Part shown: piece by piece, positions 1-12,900 of the stretch | Layout: the number at the start of each line of letters is the position of its first letter | Position numbering within the stretch: position 1 is the first letter of the stretch | Assembly (NCBI RefSeq): GCF_024868665.1 | Contig: NC_079905.1 | Location: 2,415,351-2,479,350 of the forward strand | Origin: Triplophysa rosa | Taxonomy: Eukaryota > Chordata > Actinopteri > Cypriniformes > Nemacheilidae | Reading direction: 5' to 3' | Length of the DNA: 64,000 nucleotides | Made by a program: the position numbers and the translations under genes | The notes under the pieces: generated by a model | The model's input: only the letters and a program-made list of their open reading frames with translations | What the model was told of the DNA's origin: nothing | Databases searched by the model: none

Positions 1-270
1 CCATAGTAGGAAAAAAAGTCAAAAGTGCCCCAGAACTGTTTGCTGTACTACATTCTTCAAAATGCCTTTTGTGTTCAACAGAACAAAAAAAAAAAGATAA
101 AGTAATTTTTCCTACTATGGGAGTCAATGGGGGGCAAAATCTGTCTGAATATACAGTAAGCATTCTTCCAAATATCTTTCTCTTTGTTCATCAGAACCAA
201 TAAATTTATACAGATTTGGAACAACTCGAAGGTGAGTAAATGATGACAGAAGTTTCATTTTTGGGTGAAG
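1..270. repeat. Cyprinid dispersed repeat, cut by window start
   Basis: This is the right part of an interspersed repeat seen again at 3526-3797. Both copies share the words AGTCAAAAGTGCCCCAGAAC, CTACTATGGGAGTCAATGGG-like text and GGTGAGTAAATGATGACAGA. The copy ends near 280 with a degenerate form of the TGAACTATCCCTTTAA terminus. It is a non-autonomous DNA element by its inverted ends; I do not know the exact family name. Confidence 0.75.
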
Positions 271-1198
271 TATCTCTTTTAGACTCGGTCTTAACTATTT
301 TCACAGACTAGCAATTAGTTAAGACTTATCAGTTTTACTTTTCATATTTTAATTAGACCAATCTACATTTTATTTAACTGACTTGAAGAAGTTACGACCA
401 GTCTTGAAGAAAAAAAATCAGACGACTAATTTGTAAAACTAGTCTAAGCAGTTTATGCAATCCCTTTTCTCTGTTGTCTGAGTTCTCCTACACACCAAAT
501 AAAGCCGTTTTAGAGCATAAAGAACTTTTTTAAAAGAAAAAAATGCCATTTTGCATAATCAAGGATGAGTTTTAAGGGATAATCCAATGGCCTGAAATAA
601 AAAGATTTAGATTTTGGAATAAGTACATGTTTTTTTGTTTTTTTGCAATAGGAAATATTGGATTACGCTGTTGGGAGTATTGCCTTTCCTTTGAACAGCA
701 ATGGCCATGACTTAAACATAAATATTTCAAACCAACTCATTTACCATCTGGTATATACCGTCTGGTATCTGGTATATAAATTGTGGGGTATAAGTTCCTG
801 ACCTAAAACAGGAGGGATGGCAGACCGCATGTATTGCACATTTGTCAAAACATTCTGGAGTTGTTATGTTACAGTAGTTTTTCTGACCCCCCGTCATTTG
901 GTTTCCTGCAACCAGACTGTTTTTTAAGACAAAAAGCACCTGTGCAGACAAGCACATCATTTAAGAAATAGATACTTTGAAACTGGAGTTTTGTAGAACG
1001 CACAATTCTAAATTCAAAACACTAGTCATTTTCTGTGTTGGATCACAGATGCAGAAGAAAACGCATGGACTATTATAATGCTTTTTCGAGATGTTCTTTG
1101 AGAAATACGAGCGGCATTCTGACATTGGGAGGTCTATGATCATGCCGTACATACAGTATATATTTTTATTGCATTATGCCTCTTCATATGTTATTTAG
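271..1198. other. Intron of the plus-strand collagen gene
   Basis: AT-rich intronic sequence leading to the first visible collagen exon. I see no coding signal, no further repeat family that I can define, and no RNA gene. The acceptor at its end is TTATTTAG before the Gly codon at 1199. Confidence 0.6.
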
Positions 1199-4100
1199 GG
1201 TGATCCAGGTCTAGATGGGTTTCCAGGAAAATCTGGAGTTCCAGGAAAAGATGTAAGTATTCACAGAGCTGTGTAATGTATATAATTTATCATCTCGTAG
1301 CTGTGTGTGTGCTGTATGTAGAATGAAAGCGGACATCAGTATTTCAAGTCAAATGAGTTAATTCAAAGTTGCTTTTCTCTACAGGGTCTCAAAGGGTTAA
1401 CCGGTGCTCCTGGTACAAGTGGAGTCAAGGGAGAAAGGGTATAAAGACACTTTCTGTTGTGCTTAAGGTCTGAAATTCAAAGGGTGTATTTCTTTTTGTC
1501 ACCAGCTGTACCCGCTTTTGCACAGGACACAACATACGGTGAAATGTAGGCCTGATTTGCTTAGACTGAGCAAGCATTGCTACAGAAAATAGTATATGAA
1601 AAAAAGATGATACCAATATTAATAGACATAATAACGTATACATAAATAGGATATGATAGGAATCCAACGTTCTAAAGCTTGGGGCTGGCAACTGTGTTCT
1701 GCTTTCAGGAAGTGTCAACTTACATTTATCTTTATAGGAAGCTGTCGTCTCATATTTTAATATAATTGCATTAGCAAATATATGGTCATACATCTCTGTG
1801 AAACCTTATAATGGTTGGTTGGTTGGTTGGTTTGTTTTATTGGACAGGGAGAGAGAGGACTTCCTGGAATTCCTGGAGATGCGGTAATACCTTTAGTATT
1901 CATTTACTGAATAATGACTGAATGAATCCGGTTTTGTCTGTGTTCCTTATGGTCTGATCTGTGTGTTTCTACAGGTTCAACTGGATGGCCTGAAGGGGGA
2001 AACTGTAAGTACAGGGTCTGTCAGGAAAACATCGACTTTACTTCCTTCAAGTACTTTGTAGCTTAAATGGATAGTTCACCCAAAAATGAAAATGATGTCA
2101 TGAATTGCTCACTCTCTAGTTGTTCCAAACCTGTATAAATTTAGAAAGATATTTGGATAAATGCTTGTAACCAAACACTTCATTGACTACCATAGCAGGA
2201 AAAAATACACCCAGGGCTTAAAGTTTCGGCTTGCGGCGTTTGACTGCGGAAAAAAATATTTACTTTAAAAAAAGATTACATTTAAAAAGCTTATTGATAT
2301 CAGTTCGAGTTCATAATTTCGCCTACCAATGGTATGAGAGGAACACGGCGATCACTCTCAATCAAACAACATTTACTAGCCAATCAGAATTAAAATGGGG
2401 CAGGTCTTGGTTGCCGGAGTGGAGACGTCACGTGACGTTAGCAAGGAGGGAAGCTTTTAAGTCCATCATGACAAATATGACATACACAAATTGGAGACTG
2501 TGACATAAAGATCGATAACGTTGTGTTGTTTCGGCAAATCATCTAATCAGACCTCCGCTTCTGCGCACGCTAACTGCAATTGAGAGATCAAGGATCGATT
2601 TCTAAAGCGTCTAAATCATTTTCAAACTTTTTCACAGCTCATTGCACCTATCTCACAGAGTTAAGTCATAAACATGGTCGTTTTTGTCTGAAGTGAGCGT
2701 AAAAAGTTGAGAAAGAAAACTGATCAGCCTAATATTCCTTCTATTCTATGTGGTTGATATGACTCAAGAGAAGCACTCACTGCTGACTCCGTAACCTTTG
2801 TGGCTTTAATAGGAATTTATATTGTTTTCGTTTCACAGTTTGTAGTGCAAAATTTGCCAGTAGGAGTTTAAAAATGGAAAATAAAAATAAATCTGCCCCC
2901 ACTAATTATTATAAAAAAACCGAACTCAAAAAGGTGATCACTTTTGCTTTTTTGAGGGCTCATTTATGCTAACCTGCTTTGACCAACTGTGATCTCATTA
3001 CTATGTGTTGTGGATGTGACTTGTGCCATATCATCACCGTTAATACCTATGAAACTAACGATTAAATTACTACTAGAGCACAAAATAGTTTAGTAGAGTA
3101 CAAAATTAATCATAGATCTGGTCAATTTATTTTGCTCTCAAAATGCCACCTTCAATAGGCCAAAAAATTTGAGCCTTATTTGTTTTCTTTTTAAAAAGTA
3201 GGATTTTTATTTTGATGAATAGGTTGAATTTGGTATGTTAAGCTATGTTTTTACATACCATAACTGCATAAAACTATGGTTTTGTGGGTTATAATTATGC
3301 CCCCACTTCTTTCGAGTCATTCTGTGGTCCATACACACATGGCATACCATCAACGTCTGTCTGAGACGCTCAAAAACGGCATGTTACAAGTTAGCTTCAA
3401 GGGAAATAATGGTTAAACAATGTTCTTTTTTGTTTGACAAATAACCCTGCGTATGTGACCATGTCTACTCTAGCAACCCCTCAGAAAGAAAGTTCAGGCT
3501 CAGGATTTTTTTGCTTTAACCCCTGTACACTGGTAGTCAAAAGTGCCCCAGAACTGTTTGCTTTCATACATTCTTCAAAGTATCGTCTTTTGTGTTAAAC
3601 GGAACCAAAAAAAACATAAGTAATTTTTCCTACTGTGGTAGTCAATGGGGTCCAATAACTGTTCGGTTACAAGCATTCTTCCAAATATCTTTCTCTGTGT
3701 TCATCAGAACAAAGACATTTATACAGATTTGGAACAACTCGAAGGTGAGTAAATGATGACAGAATTTTCATTTTGGGTCGAACTATCCCTTTAAAGGGAT
3801 AGGTCACCCCATTAAAAAAAAAAGATCTCATCCCCCATTGCCATAGTAGGGAAAATAAATACTATGGGAGTCAATAAGGGATGAGATCTGTTTGGTTGCT
3901 GACATTCTTCCAAATATCTTCCTTTGTGTTTAGCAGAACAAATAAATGTATACAGGTTTGGAACAACCTGTGGGTGAGTAAATGAAGACAGAATTTTCGT
4001 CTTTGGGTGAACTATTCCTTTAACAGAGGATTGTGTTTGCAGTTAAAAGGTTGTGGCTTTGATTCCCAGGAAACACACATTGATCAAATATATAGCTTGA

Positions 4101-7100
4101 ATACACTTTAAGTCACTTTGGATACAAACTAAATGCTTAAGTATAATGTACGGGTTCTCTAAATTCTGTGTTTGTTTCAGGGCACCCCTGGTCCTCGAGG
4201 ACCCCCTGGAGCAGACGGACCTCCTGGACCTCCTGTAAGATCACAGTCTTTCTTCAATCTGTGATTTTAATGTTGACTGTTTTTTTCAACATCATCATTT
4301 TTAATGTGATCTGATTCATTATGTAAAACAAAACATTTTATCTTAGCATGATTTACCAGCTATTGGTGTTCATTCATTTTTAAGTTGTTTATTGTTTGTT
4401 TTATCTCACAGGGCCCTCCCGGACCCCAAGGTTTGCCCGGAGTGTCTGGCGAGAACGGACAAAGGGTAAAGCCTTTCTTTTTCAATTGTAAAACTTTCAC
4501 CTGTGCATCTTCAATGGAGACATTCTAGAATGTAATCCATAGTTACCGTAGCGACGGGAAACTGCACATCTCAGTGCGGTCTGGTCATCATTTGGTGTTT
4601 TTAAGTGTACTGTGGGAAGTGGGGAAGTGGGGACCTGGGAAGTGGGGACCTGACAAGAGCTGAGATGATAGAGCTGGATAAAGAAGGACGCGGTCTCTTG
4701 ACATGTCTTCACCACAAAACTTCAAATGCTATTAGATTATTAATGATAATCTTAAACTATAACTTATTTTATTATTAAGTTTATTTATTTTATTTAGCCT
4801 TGTTGTGCAAGTTCTCTGGAGCTTGTGCAGAGGCAGCAGCTTTTGCCAGAGGGGAACTGGAATCCCCTGGTTGGGCCTGGGTTCTCCTGAGGTTTTTTTT
4901 CTCGATTAGAGTTTTGGGTTCCTCGCCACCGTTTGCATACTGTTTTTGCACTATCTGCCTGACCGGGGGGGCTGCTTTAGAATCTTAAAGTTTTACTTAA
5001 TTAATATTGCATATAGGAATTTATAGTCTGTTATATTTGACCTGTGCTTCTCTCTCCTTTATCCTAAATGTGTGCTCTCACTGAGCGTGTGTGTGTGTGT
5101 GTGTGTGTGCATACTTGTCTGTGTACGTGTGTGTGTGTGTGTTGTGTGTGTGTGCGTGCGCATCCGTGTGTGTGTGTGTGTGTCTATGTCTATGTGTGTT
5201 AGTACGTGTGCATATTGTGTGTGTGGAGTGTTTTGTATGTGGGTATGTCTGTCTTCTGTGTTTTCAACCTTTTCTTGTTTTTGCAGGTACAACTTTAATT
5301 ATTTTGCTTATAGTCAATATGTCTCATGTACAGCTGCTTTGTAACAATGAAAATTGTAAAAGCGCTTTATAAATAAAGTTGAGTTGAGTTGAGTACTGTG
5401 GTGTCGAATTAAAGCGAGGGTCGCATTAAGACAAAAGAAAGGAAATATTCAAAGCCAGACTGCATCATGAAAAAGTTTTCACACTCCTTTGTGAGCACTC
5501 TTGCTTGCAGAATAAAACTAATATTGGCACATAAAAACAGCTCCAAAATATAAAAAAGGAAAATAAACACACACGCACGACGTTTCTGTAGATTACAAGA
5601 TTAGTTATTATTAGCCTCGTGTGATTTTGAAATGGTGTGATTTCTGTACGATGATCAACATCCTGCTAACGTTCATGTTATATTGCAGCAAAGAAAAATC
5701 CAGGTTTAGTAGAGGAGGACGGAAGGATAAAGAATTGTAGATGTTCTTCAGGTTCCTGATTTATCAACAGTGCGTAGAAAAGGTTAAATATTTTGTCCTA
5801 CGAATGAAATTTAGAATGTGTCTAAGTACAAAAAATCCTTATTTATCAAACGCGCGTATATGGTTGTTGCACACACCAGTAAGTAATCGTTGTTGATAAA
5901 TCCCACATGTTCTTAAGCGCCATGCTCGCGTTCATGGTCATTTGCATTCGGAAACGCCCCAATGAGAGCCGTATGTGGTGACGAAACCTCCCTTTATAAA
6001 TCACGTGACTGTACTCTGTGCTCTCACTAAACAGATCACAGCGGTCTTTGAAAACGCATTCTTTGCGCAATGCATATTTTGCTCAATTTGCTAATTTCAG
6101 AATTATTTATAGGAGATTTATTTTGCATACATTAAAATGTTCAGAAAAGAAACCGGATTTGCAGTTCTTTTTTGGTGAAATTGCAATGTTATTATGATTT
6201 GGTAAAGCGATGCACAGTAGTAATAGAAAAGCAATAAGATGTCAACATTTTTTATTTATATAATTTTTATCATAATGATTAATATGCAAACCTCTTTTTG
6301 TTATTTTTCAGTTTGTTTGAATGTTTTTTCTTCTATTTATTTTTTCATATATTGTTCTGTTAAGTGTGTCTTATGCATCGTGCTTTCAATTAAAGAAGGT
6401 TTTCCAAGTCATCAGTAGGCAAACGTGATAAATGATGATGAAATGGCAGCAGACAAACTCTGCAGGTGGTGCTTGAGTGAGCTTTAAATGACGCTCAATT
6501 ACATTTGTCCTCTTTCTCCTTTATAAATCTTTATCGCTGCTGGATTTTAGTCATCTGGTTTTCTCTGCCCTGTGTATCCGCAGCAGGGAATGTTCAAGAT
6601 GTTTTGGATTTTCTGAACATGCAGTAGTTATTCTCCACATAACACGTGTAATACCATTCATTATATATATTGTACAGTATATATTATATTTTATATCCAG
6701 TTTATTGATAATTGTTATCATTGCATATCTTGAAGAGAATATAGAACATGTTCCCTAATGAATTTCTAAGAAATGTTCTCTGAAACAGTAGATATAAAGC
6801 ATAGGCTATTTCCACCGATGTCCATGTGAGGGCGGTGTACTTATGTATTTCCAATGGCTGTTTTGGGGATTGGGGCAGAGGTGGACGTTACTCTCAAGTG
6901 CATTTTTAAACATCTGTGCTTTTACTTTAGAAAAAGTTTATCTATCAAACTTTTTACTCCACTGCATTTCAAAAATCAATGTTGTGTTTTTACATTTTAA
7001 TGTGTGCATGCTCAAATGTAGTATTTTTACTTTTTTTAAGTAGGAAAGTGCTGTATTTTGTATGTACTTAAATTCTGTGTTAAAGGTTATTCTTTTTTTT

Positions 7101-9932
7101 AATATTATTTTTATGTTATGAATAATAACAGACAAGTGATAACAGAAATTAGGACGGATCTATACCATTTTACTACTTTGGTGTAGTGAGACCACTGTAG
7201 AGTAAAACCACAAACCAGGCATCAAAATGCTGCACTAAAATATAAACAAATATAGTTAACTGGTAAACCTGACACAGACGAAGGAGACAGCTTGAAAAAG
7301 CACTAATCTTTTCCATATCATTACTTGATTATTAAACAAGTGTATACTTGGCCTCACATCACTTTCACTAGCTTGGAGATATTAACCTGATAATCCACAA
7401 TCACTTTTTTCTTTAGGGTAAGAAAGGAGATGCAGGTTTGCCAGGAGTCGATGGGCTTCCTGGAACACTTGTAAGTACCACACACTTGACCACCCATAAT
7501 TCATATTCAAACAGAACATACATACACTCATTTGATCTATTCAAACTCTGCACGTCAGTCACAATTTACAAGAAAGAAATGCTTGTTTGCTGGTTCTGGT
7601 GTGTTTATTTACATTTGGGGATAGACTTGATGGAGCAAGCCAGGGTTGCGGTCAGATTTAAAGTAATGTTAGTGACCTCTAGTGGTGGACTAAGGAACCA
7701 CAAGGGGAATTACAAATATAATGTAATAAAAAAAATCTCTTTTCCATTTTAAGATGTTTATTTGGAACCCATTTAAAATGGTAAATGTTTTGTTTTGTTT
7801 CAGGGACCTCAGGGGCCTTCTGGACCTCCTGGCAGCCCGGGACAAGCAGGGTCTGCCGTGAGTTCACACAGACTAGATTTTAAAAAAGTTGTTTATTAAC
7901 GTCTGAAACGTTGTGCAAATTGAAGTGGAGAAGTGTTGTCAGCTATGTATTGTTCTGACAGGGCTTACCTGGTGAAACTGGAAAGGCAGGGAAACCAGGA
8001 GAACCGGTAAGTCACTGTGGTTTTACACTGAGATACTGTACACATACTTGAATCTGGTGCCCTAAATTGTAATAGTAGCAATTACTACTGTCTTACTACT
8101 ACTTAATAGTAATGAAAAAATAAAATATTATACTTTTTTTAGGGCCTTCCAGGAAGTGATGGATTAGATGGCATCCCTGGAAATGATGGCGAGAGGGTTA
8201 GAGCTCTTTTAATAAAGGAAACTGTGAACTTGGTTCTTTGAGCAGAACTTCACCATTATACACCAGTACAAGGACCGGATGTGATTTTGAACGTCACGTG
8301 TGTGTTATCGTAGGGCAGTTTGTTTTAACTCGTGTATTATTTCTGTTTAGGGACAAAGAGGAGAACCTGGACAGGATGGTTTTCCTGGCAAACCAGGACC
8401 GAAGGTGGTTTGGCTTAAGATCTGAAAGCTTATTTATTAAAAATAAACGTAAATACATGCACAACGTATAGATACTCTAGTCTGTAAATACACACATTTT
8501 AAGGATGAAATCCCTGCAGTTTTATACATAAGGCCCTTGGCCGGCCAGCTAAACTCACATTTTCTTCAAAAACGTAAAAATAGCATCATCTTTAAGAAGC
8601 GTCGAGGTGATTTTATTTAATCGATTCTGTACAGAATGTAAACATATAGTTCTGTGATATTTTTGACCCTTATGTTTAAAACAAACAATGGGTTTCGGCC
8701 ACCGATGCTTTTTCTGTTTATCTCAGGGAGATGAAGGTCCTCCAGGACCACAAGGACCTGCAAGTGAACGGGTGAGAAAATTGAAACCTAAATCGATCTT
8801 GACAAAGTCTTTACAAAAAGGCAAACAACACAACAATTTATTTTGTGTTTTTTTGTCTCAGGGAGAGCCCGGTGTAGCCGGCCAAGCAGGCCCAGTGGGA
8901 CCCAAAGGAGAGCGAGGAGGCCAGGTAAGTCCTGTTGAGTAGTGCACGAGTCAGATAAGAGAACCAAATCAACAAATATAGATCAATAGCGCAAGAGAAT
9001 CCACCCCGCCGGTCGAGTCACTCTTTAATCTCTGTTATAGGGAGAAAGAGGAAGAGATGGACCAACTGGGTCCAATGGAGAAAAAGGAGACAAGGTGGGA
9101 AAATGAGCAACAACGATTTTCTGTAACTAGTCAAAACTGCGGAGATCTTTAAATCGTAATTGAAAATGTTTTATTTGTTTGTCTTGAAAGGTTCACGTGT
9201 AATAGGCTACATTTAGTAGTTTAGTTGTTATTTTATTCAATAAAAACATAAGAAAAAAGTATTTGCAGACACACACAAAAATATGTATTTTCAACTGGAA
9301 ATATTATTCTTTTAATAATTTGTTAGATATTAGATGTTAGATACAGTATCACTTAAAAAGCAAACAGTCGCATCACAAGATCTTCCACGTGTTAGTGCTT
9401 TTTCAAAGATGAATCCGCCGTTGACGCTTTCCTGAGGCCATGAAGTCTTTAATGATTATTATCATAACCTTTTCTTTCTTTTATACAGGGTGACATTGGG
9501 CCCAGGGGACCACCGGGAGCTCCAGGGAATGTGAGTGCAGCTGATCACAGATGTCAATATATCTGTATTTTATACATGTGAACACACACATTTATAAAAG
9601 GGTCTCACACTCCTGGTAAATGAGTGTAGTGTTCGTTTTTTTTAATTCCTTAACGATTCAGGTGAAAGTGATACACTCTCTTTTACTGAATCTTTGATGT
9701 GTCTGTATTCAATCGAGGTGGCCGATGTGATTCCTGAACCAGGCGAACCGGTGAGTCACGAGTTTTGCTTCTGTCTAGTTTATCATTGCATAACTGAAAC
9801 AAACCGACGCCTCCCCAGTACTTTCTGAAACACTGTCATCATTCCCTTGAACGAACAATACCCTCCATTTCTCTTTAGGGCAGACCTGGGGAAAAGGGAG
9901 AGAAAGGAGACCAAGGAAAACCAGGCGAGATG
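1199..9932 (+). CDS. col22a1: Collagen triple-helix segment, visible exons 1-17
   Basis: Seventeen exons encode mostly unbroken Gly-X-Y. Two interruptions are visible. The 30-bp exon 1975-2004 begins [10 protein letters not shown] and so breaks the register. Exons 9489-9530 (42 bp) and 9718-9750 (33 bp) join as GN followed by [11 protein letters not shown]. The acceptor of exon 9718 (TCAATCGAG) has a poor pyrimidine tract, so that exon's start is the least certain here. The window starts inside the helix: the N-terminal VWA and/or TSPN domains expected of the family lie upstream. Confidence 0.85.
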
Positions 9933-12900
9933 GTAAGACTTCAATGTGCAAATCCGGACAATTTATTCTGTACCTCATGAAGAAATTCCTGCAGGTTTTA
10001 TTACACACCACAAGGAGGCAGTAGTGGACGTCTTGTCTTGTGTGCTGTCGTGTACTTCAGAGTTGACATAGGCCGTTTCTCAATTCCGCGAACGCAAAGA
10101 TCGGACTTGTGTGGCTATGGCAAGCCGAATTAGCTTTTAATCATTCTCAGGATATGCATTTTTGATATCAACAATTCAATTTTTACTAGTAAAAATTATA
10201 ATTCTTGATATCAACAATGGAATTTCTACTAGTAACAATTACTATTTTTGATATCAACAATTCAATTTTTACTAGTAAAAATGTGAATTCTTGATATCAG
10301 CAATCACGTCTTCGCTCGCAGAAATGTGTATTCTTCATATCTGTAATTGCATTTTTACTAGTTAAATGTCACAATAGACTGCCATTCAAATTCAATTTCA
10401 GATATCAATAATTCATTTCTTACATGTTAAAAATCTTATTTCAAATATCAGAAATGCAATTTTTACTAGTAAAAACATAATTTTTGATATCAAGAATTCA
10501 ATTTTTACTAGTTGAAATCCTCATTCTTGATATCTGTAAATGAATTTTAACATGTTGCATTTGGTATTTCTGATATCAGGAAATGCATTTCAGATGTCAT
10601 TAAATCTGAGAGTAATTGTAGATATCTAAAATGGCTTTCTTACTAGTAACAATCACATTGTTGATATCAAGAATTAACATTGTCACTAGTGAAAATGTAA
10701 TTCTTGATATCATAAATTGGCATTTTTACATGTAGCAATTCAATTGTTGATATCAAGAATAGACATTATCACTAGTAACCACACAATTGTTGATATCAAA
10801 AATTATGTTTTTTACTAGTAAGAATTGCATTTCTGATATCTGAAATAAGATTTTTAACGTGTAAGAAATGAATTGTTGATATCTGAAATTGAATTTGAAT
10901 GGCAGCCTATTGTGATATTTAACTAGTAAAAATGCAATTACAGATATCAAGAATTACGTTTTTTACTAGTTGAAATTCAATTGTTGATATCAAGAATTCA
11001 CATTTTTACTAGTGAAAATTTCATTACTGATATCAAAAACAGCAATTGTTACTAGTAGAAATTCCATTCTTGATATCAAGAATTATAATTTTTACTAGTA
11101 AAAATTGAATTGTTGATATCAAAAATTCATATCCTGAGATCGATTAAAAGCTAATTCGGCTTGCCATAGGTGGCAGCCTCGGAAAAACTAACTTGGATGG
11201 GCGCGCCGCAGTGACTTCTGGGACTTCAAGCGGGTTCCGTACGTGCGCAAGGCCTTGATATCCTGGATATCTAGAACACATCCGGGTACTTTAGTGCGTT
11301 CTCTGTTCGTGAGTATTGGAACGGACTTCGACGGTTATTGATGACGTAGAGCGAGAACACGAGGACACAAGACCGCTGAAGAACGCATATTGAGAAACGG
11401 CCATAGTGTGTAACTTTAGGTAACTGTCAGCGTTGCATTCACAATGGAAATGATTTAAATGAAGTAATGTCAAAGTACATCCCTTGAAAACCCTACGCAC
11501 ATTATCACAGCAGACGTGACGGCTTCATTCAACATTGTGTGAAGACGCATTAATAAACTTCAAGGTCACGACATCATGATTCTAGGAAGCTGTCTGAAAT
11601 ATTACACTACAGTAGCGGTTCTCAGTCGCGCAGCCAAACACCATCACTGTCAGAGAGCAGAATACTCAAAGAGATGCAGTAACATGGGATGGGTTTTACT
11701 CTGAAGTGCGGTGTCAAATCTGGGACCCATAGCTGCTGAACCATAGAGGAACAAACTAAGAGTCCAGTCCTGGGATGTTGACTGTAATGTGGGTTTGATT
11801 GTTATTACTTTTTTCTTACTTACCTTTAATAGGTGAAGTAGTTTCTGCGCATGACACATCATGTAATGGAATATATACACAGCCACGGTAAAAATTAAGA
11901 GGCCTTTTTAAAATTATTTTCAGTTTTTCTGAATGTACTATTTATAGGTACGCGTTTAGGTCAACTTTCTGTGAACTACTAACAATATTTCTCCCTAGTT
12001 TGAAATACACATACACAATGAAACTGGAGAAACGTGTAAATAACAGAAAAGATGCTCTGTATTTTGTCAGACCTCAAATACCGCAAAGAAAACAAGTTCA
12101 TATTATTCACTTTTAAGCAATACAACAGTCATATTTCTACATGTATTTAGGAAAAGTTCAAAAGTCATTTTTATGGGATGATCTTGATTTTTATCACAGT
12201 TTTCTTGCTGTTGGATGACTTTGTCACTCCTGAGGTTTGATTTAGTTGAAATTCAACAGACACTGGACTGGAATGACCACAATACATCTAGAAATGATGG
12301 TTAAATGAATGGTCTCCTATTTTTGTCCGCAGCTGTATGTACATTCTACTGGTCAAAAGTGAAATGAGTCAAATGATTCTCGTTTCCTTAAATGGTTTTG
12401 ATCTGAAGGTGAATGCTTAAATGTCTGATATTCATTTCGTATACAAAAATCAAGCACTTTTTTTCATAAAGTAAATTTTAGTTGTCTTTTATCTCAGAAA
12501 AAAGCTAATTGATAAAATGCCAAAATAACACTTTTTTTGCCAATTCTAGAAACAAGGTGACTTAAAAACTGAAGATGCTTAAATATGACAGTCTTTAAAT
12601 CTGATTTTTCAGGGTAAAAGAGGGCTTCCTGGAGAGCAAGGATTCACAGGACCGCCAGGACTTTCGGTAAACCACATATCCTCTCCGTGCTACACTTTAA
12701 ACTGGATATCAGAAATATTTTATTTTTCAAAGAAACAGACATCTCAGTAGTAACAATAGTTCTCAAGGACCTCCAATGATCAGCTGATGGATGTTAGTTT
12801 AATCCGCTTGTGTGACGTCAGGCACCACTGCTTCGGGGTCCAAACGCTCTGCCATAAGCAAACAACAAAAAATGCTCATGTACACTCGCACGTTTTGTGA

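Larger units (their letters stand above)
2005..4180. other. Intron rich in repeats
   Basis: This intron holds a cyprinid repeat split by a 1.3-kb insertion (2063-3797) and a second adjoining unit (3789-4023). What is left shows no exon-like Gly-X-Y coding. Confidence 0.7.
4466..7416. other. Large intron with an old interspersed repeat
   Basis: No coding exon is seen. 4720-5395 resembles a common teleost interspersed repeat and includes a (GT)n tract. 5835-6080 and 6865-7070 look repeat-derived by style (GCGCGTA-rich text; AGAGGTGGACGTTACTC start) but I could not define their ends. Confidence 0.55.
9933..12612. other. Large intron with nested foldback elements
   Basis: The intron contains the nested elements at 10071-11402. 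The remaining ~1.2 kb (11403-12612) is AT-rich with no exon-like coding or clear repeat. Confidence 0.65.

Noticed and set aside
2231..2503. 90-codon open frame in the 1.3-kb insertion
   Set aside because: No transposase or other motif is visible, and the length is expected by chance.
5059..5372. Open frames rich in Val-Cys or His-Thr
   Set aside because: They are translations of (GT)n/(CA)n repeats. The same applies at 51129-51524 and 57578-57937.
10115..11169. Regular repeats that might look like a CRISPR array
   Set aside because: The spacing is about 22 bp, the repeats are 6-bp palindromes, the array is an inverted repeat, and the genome is a vertebrate.
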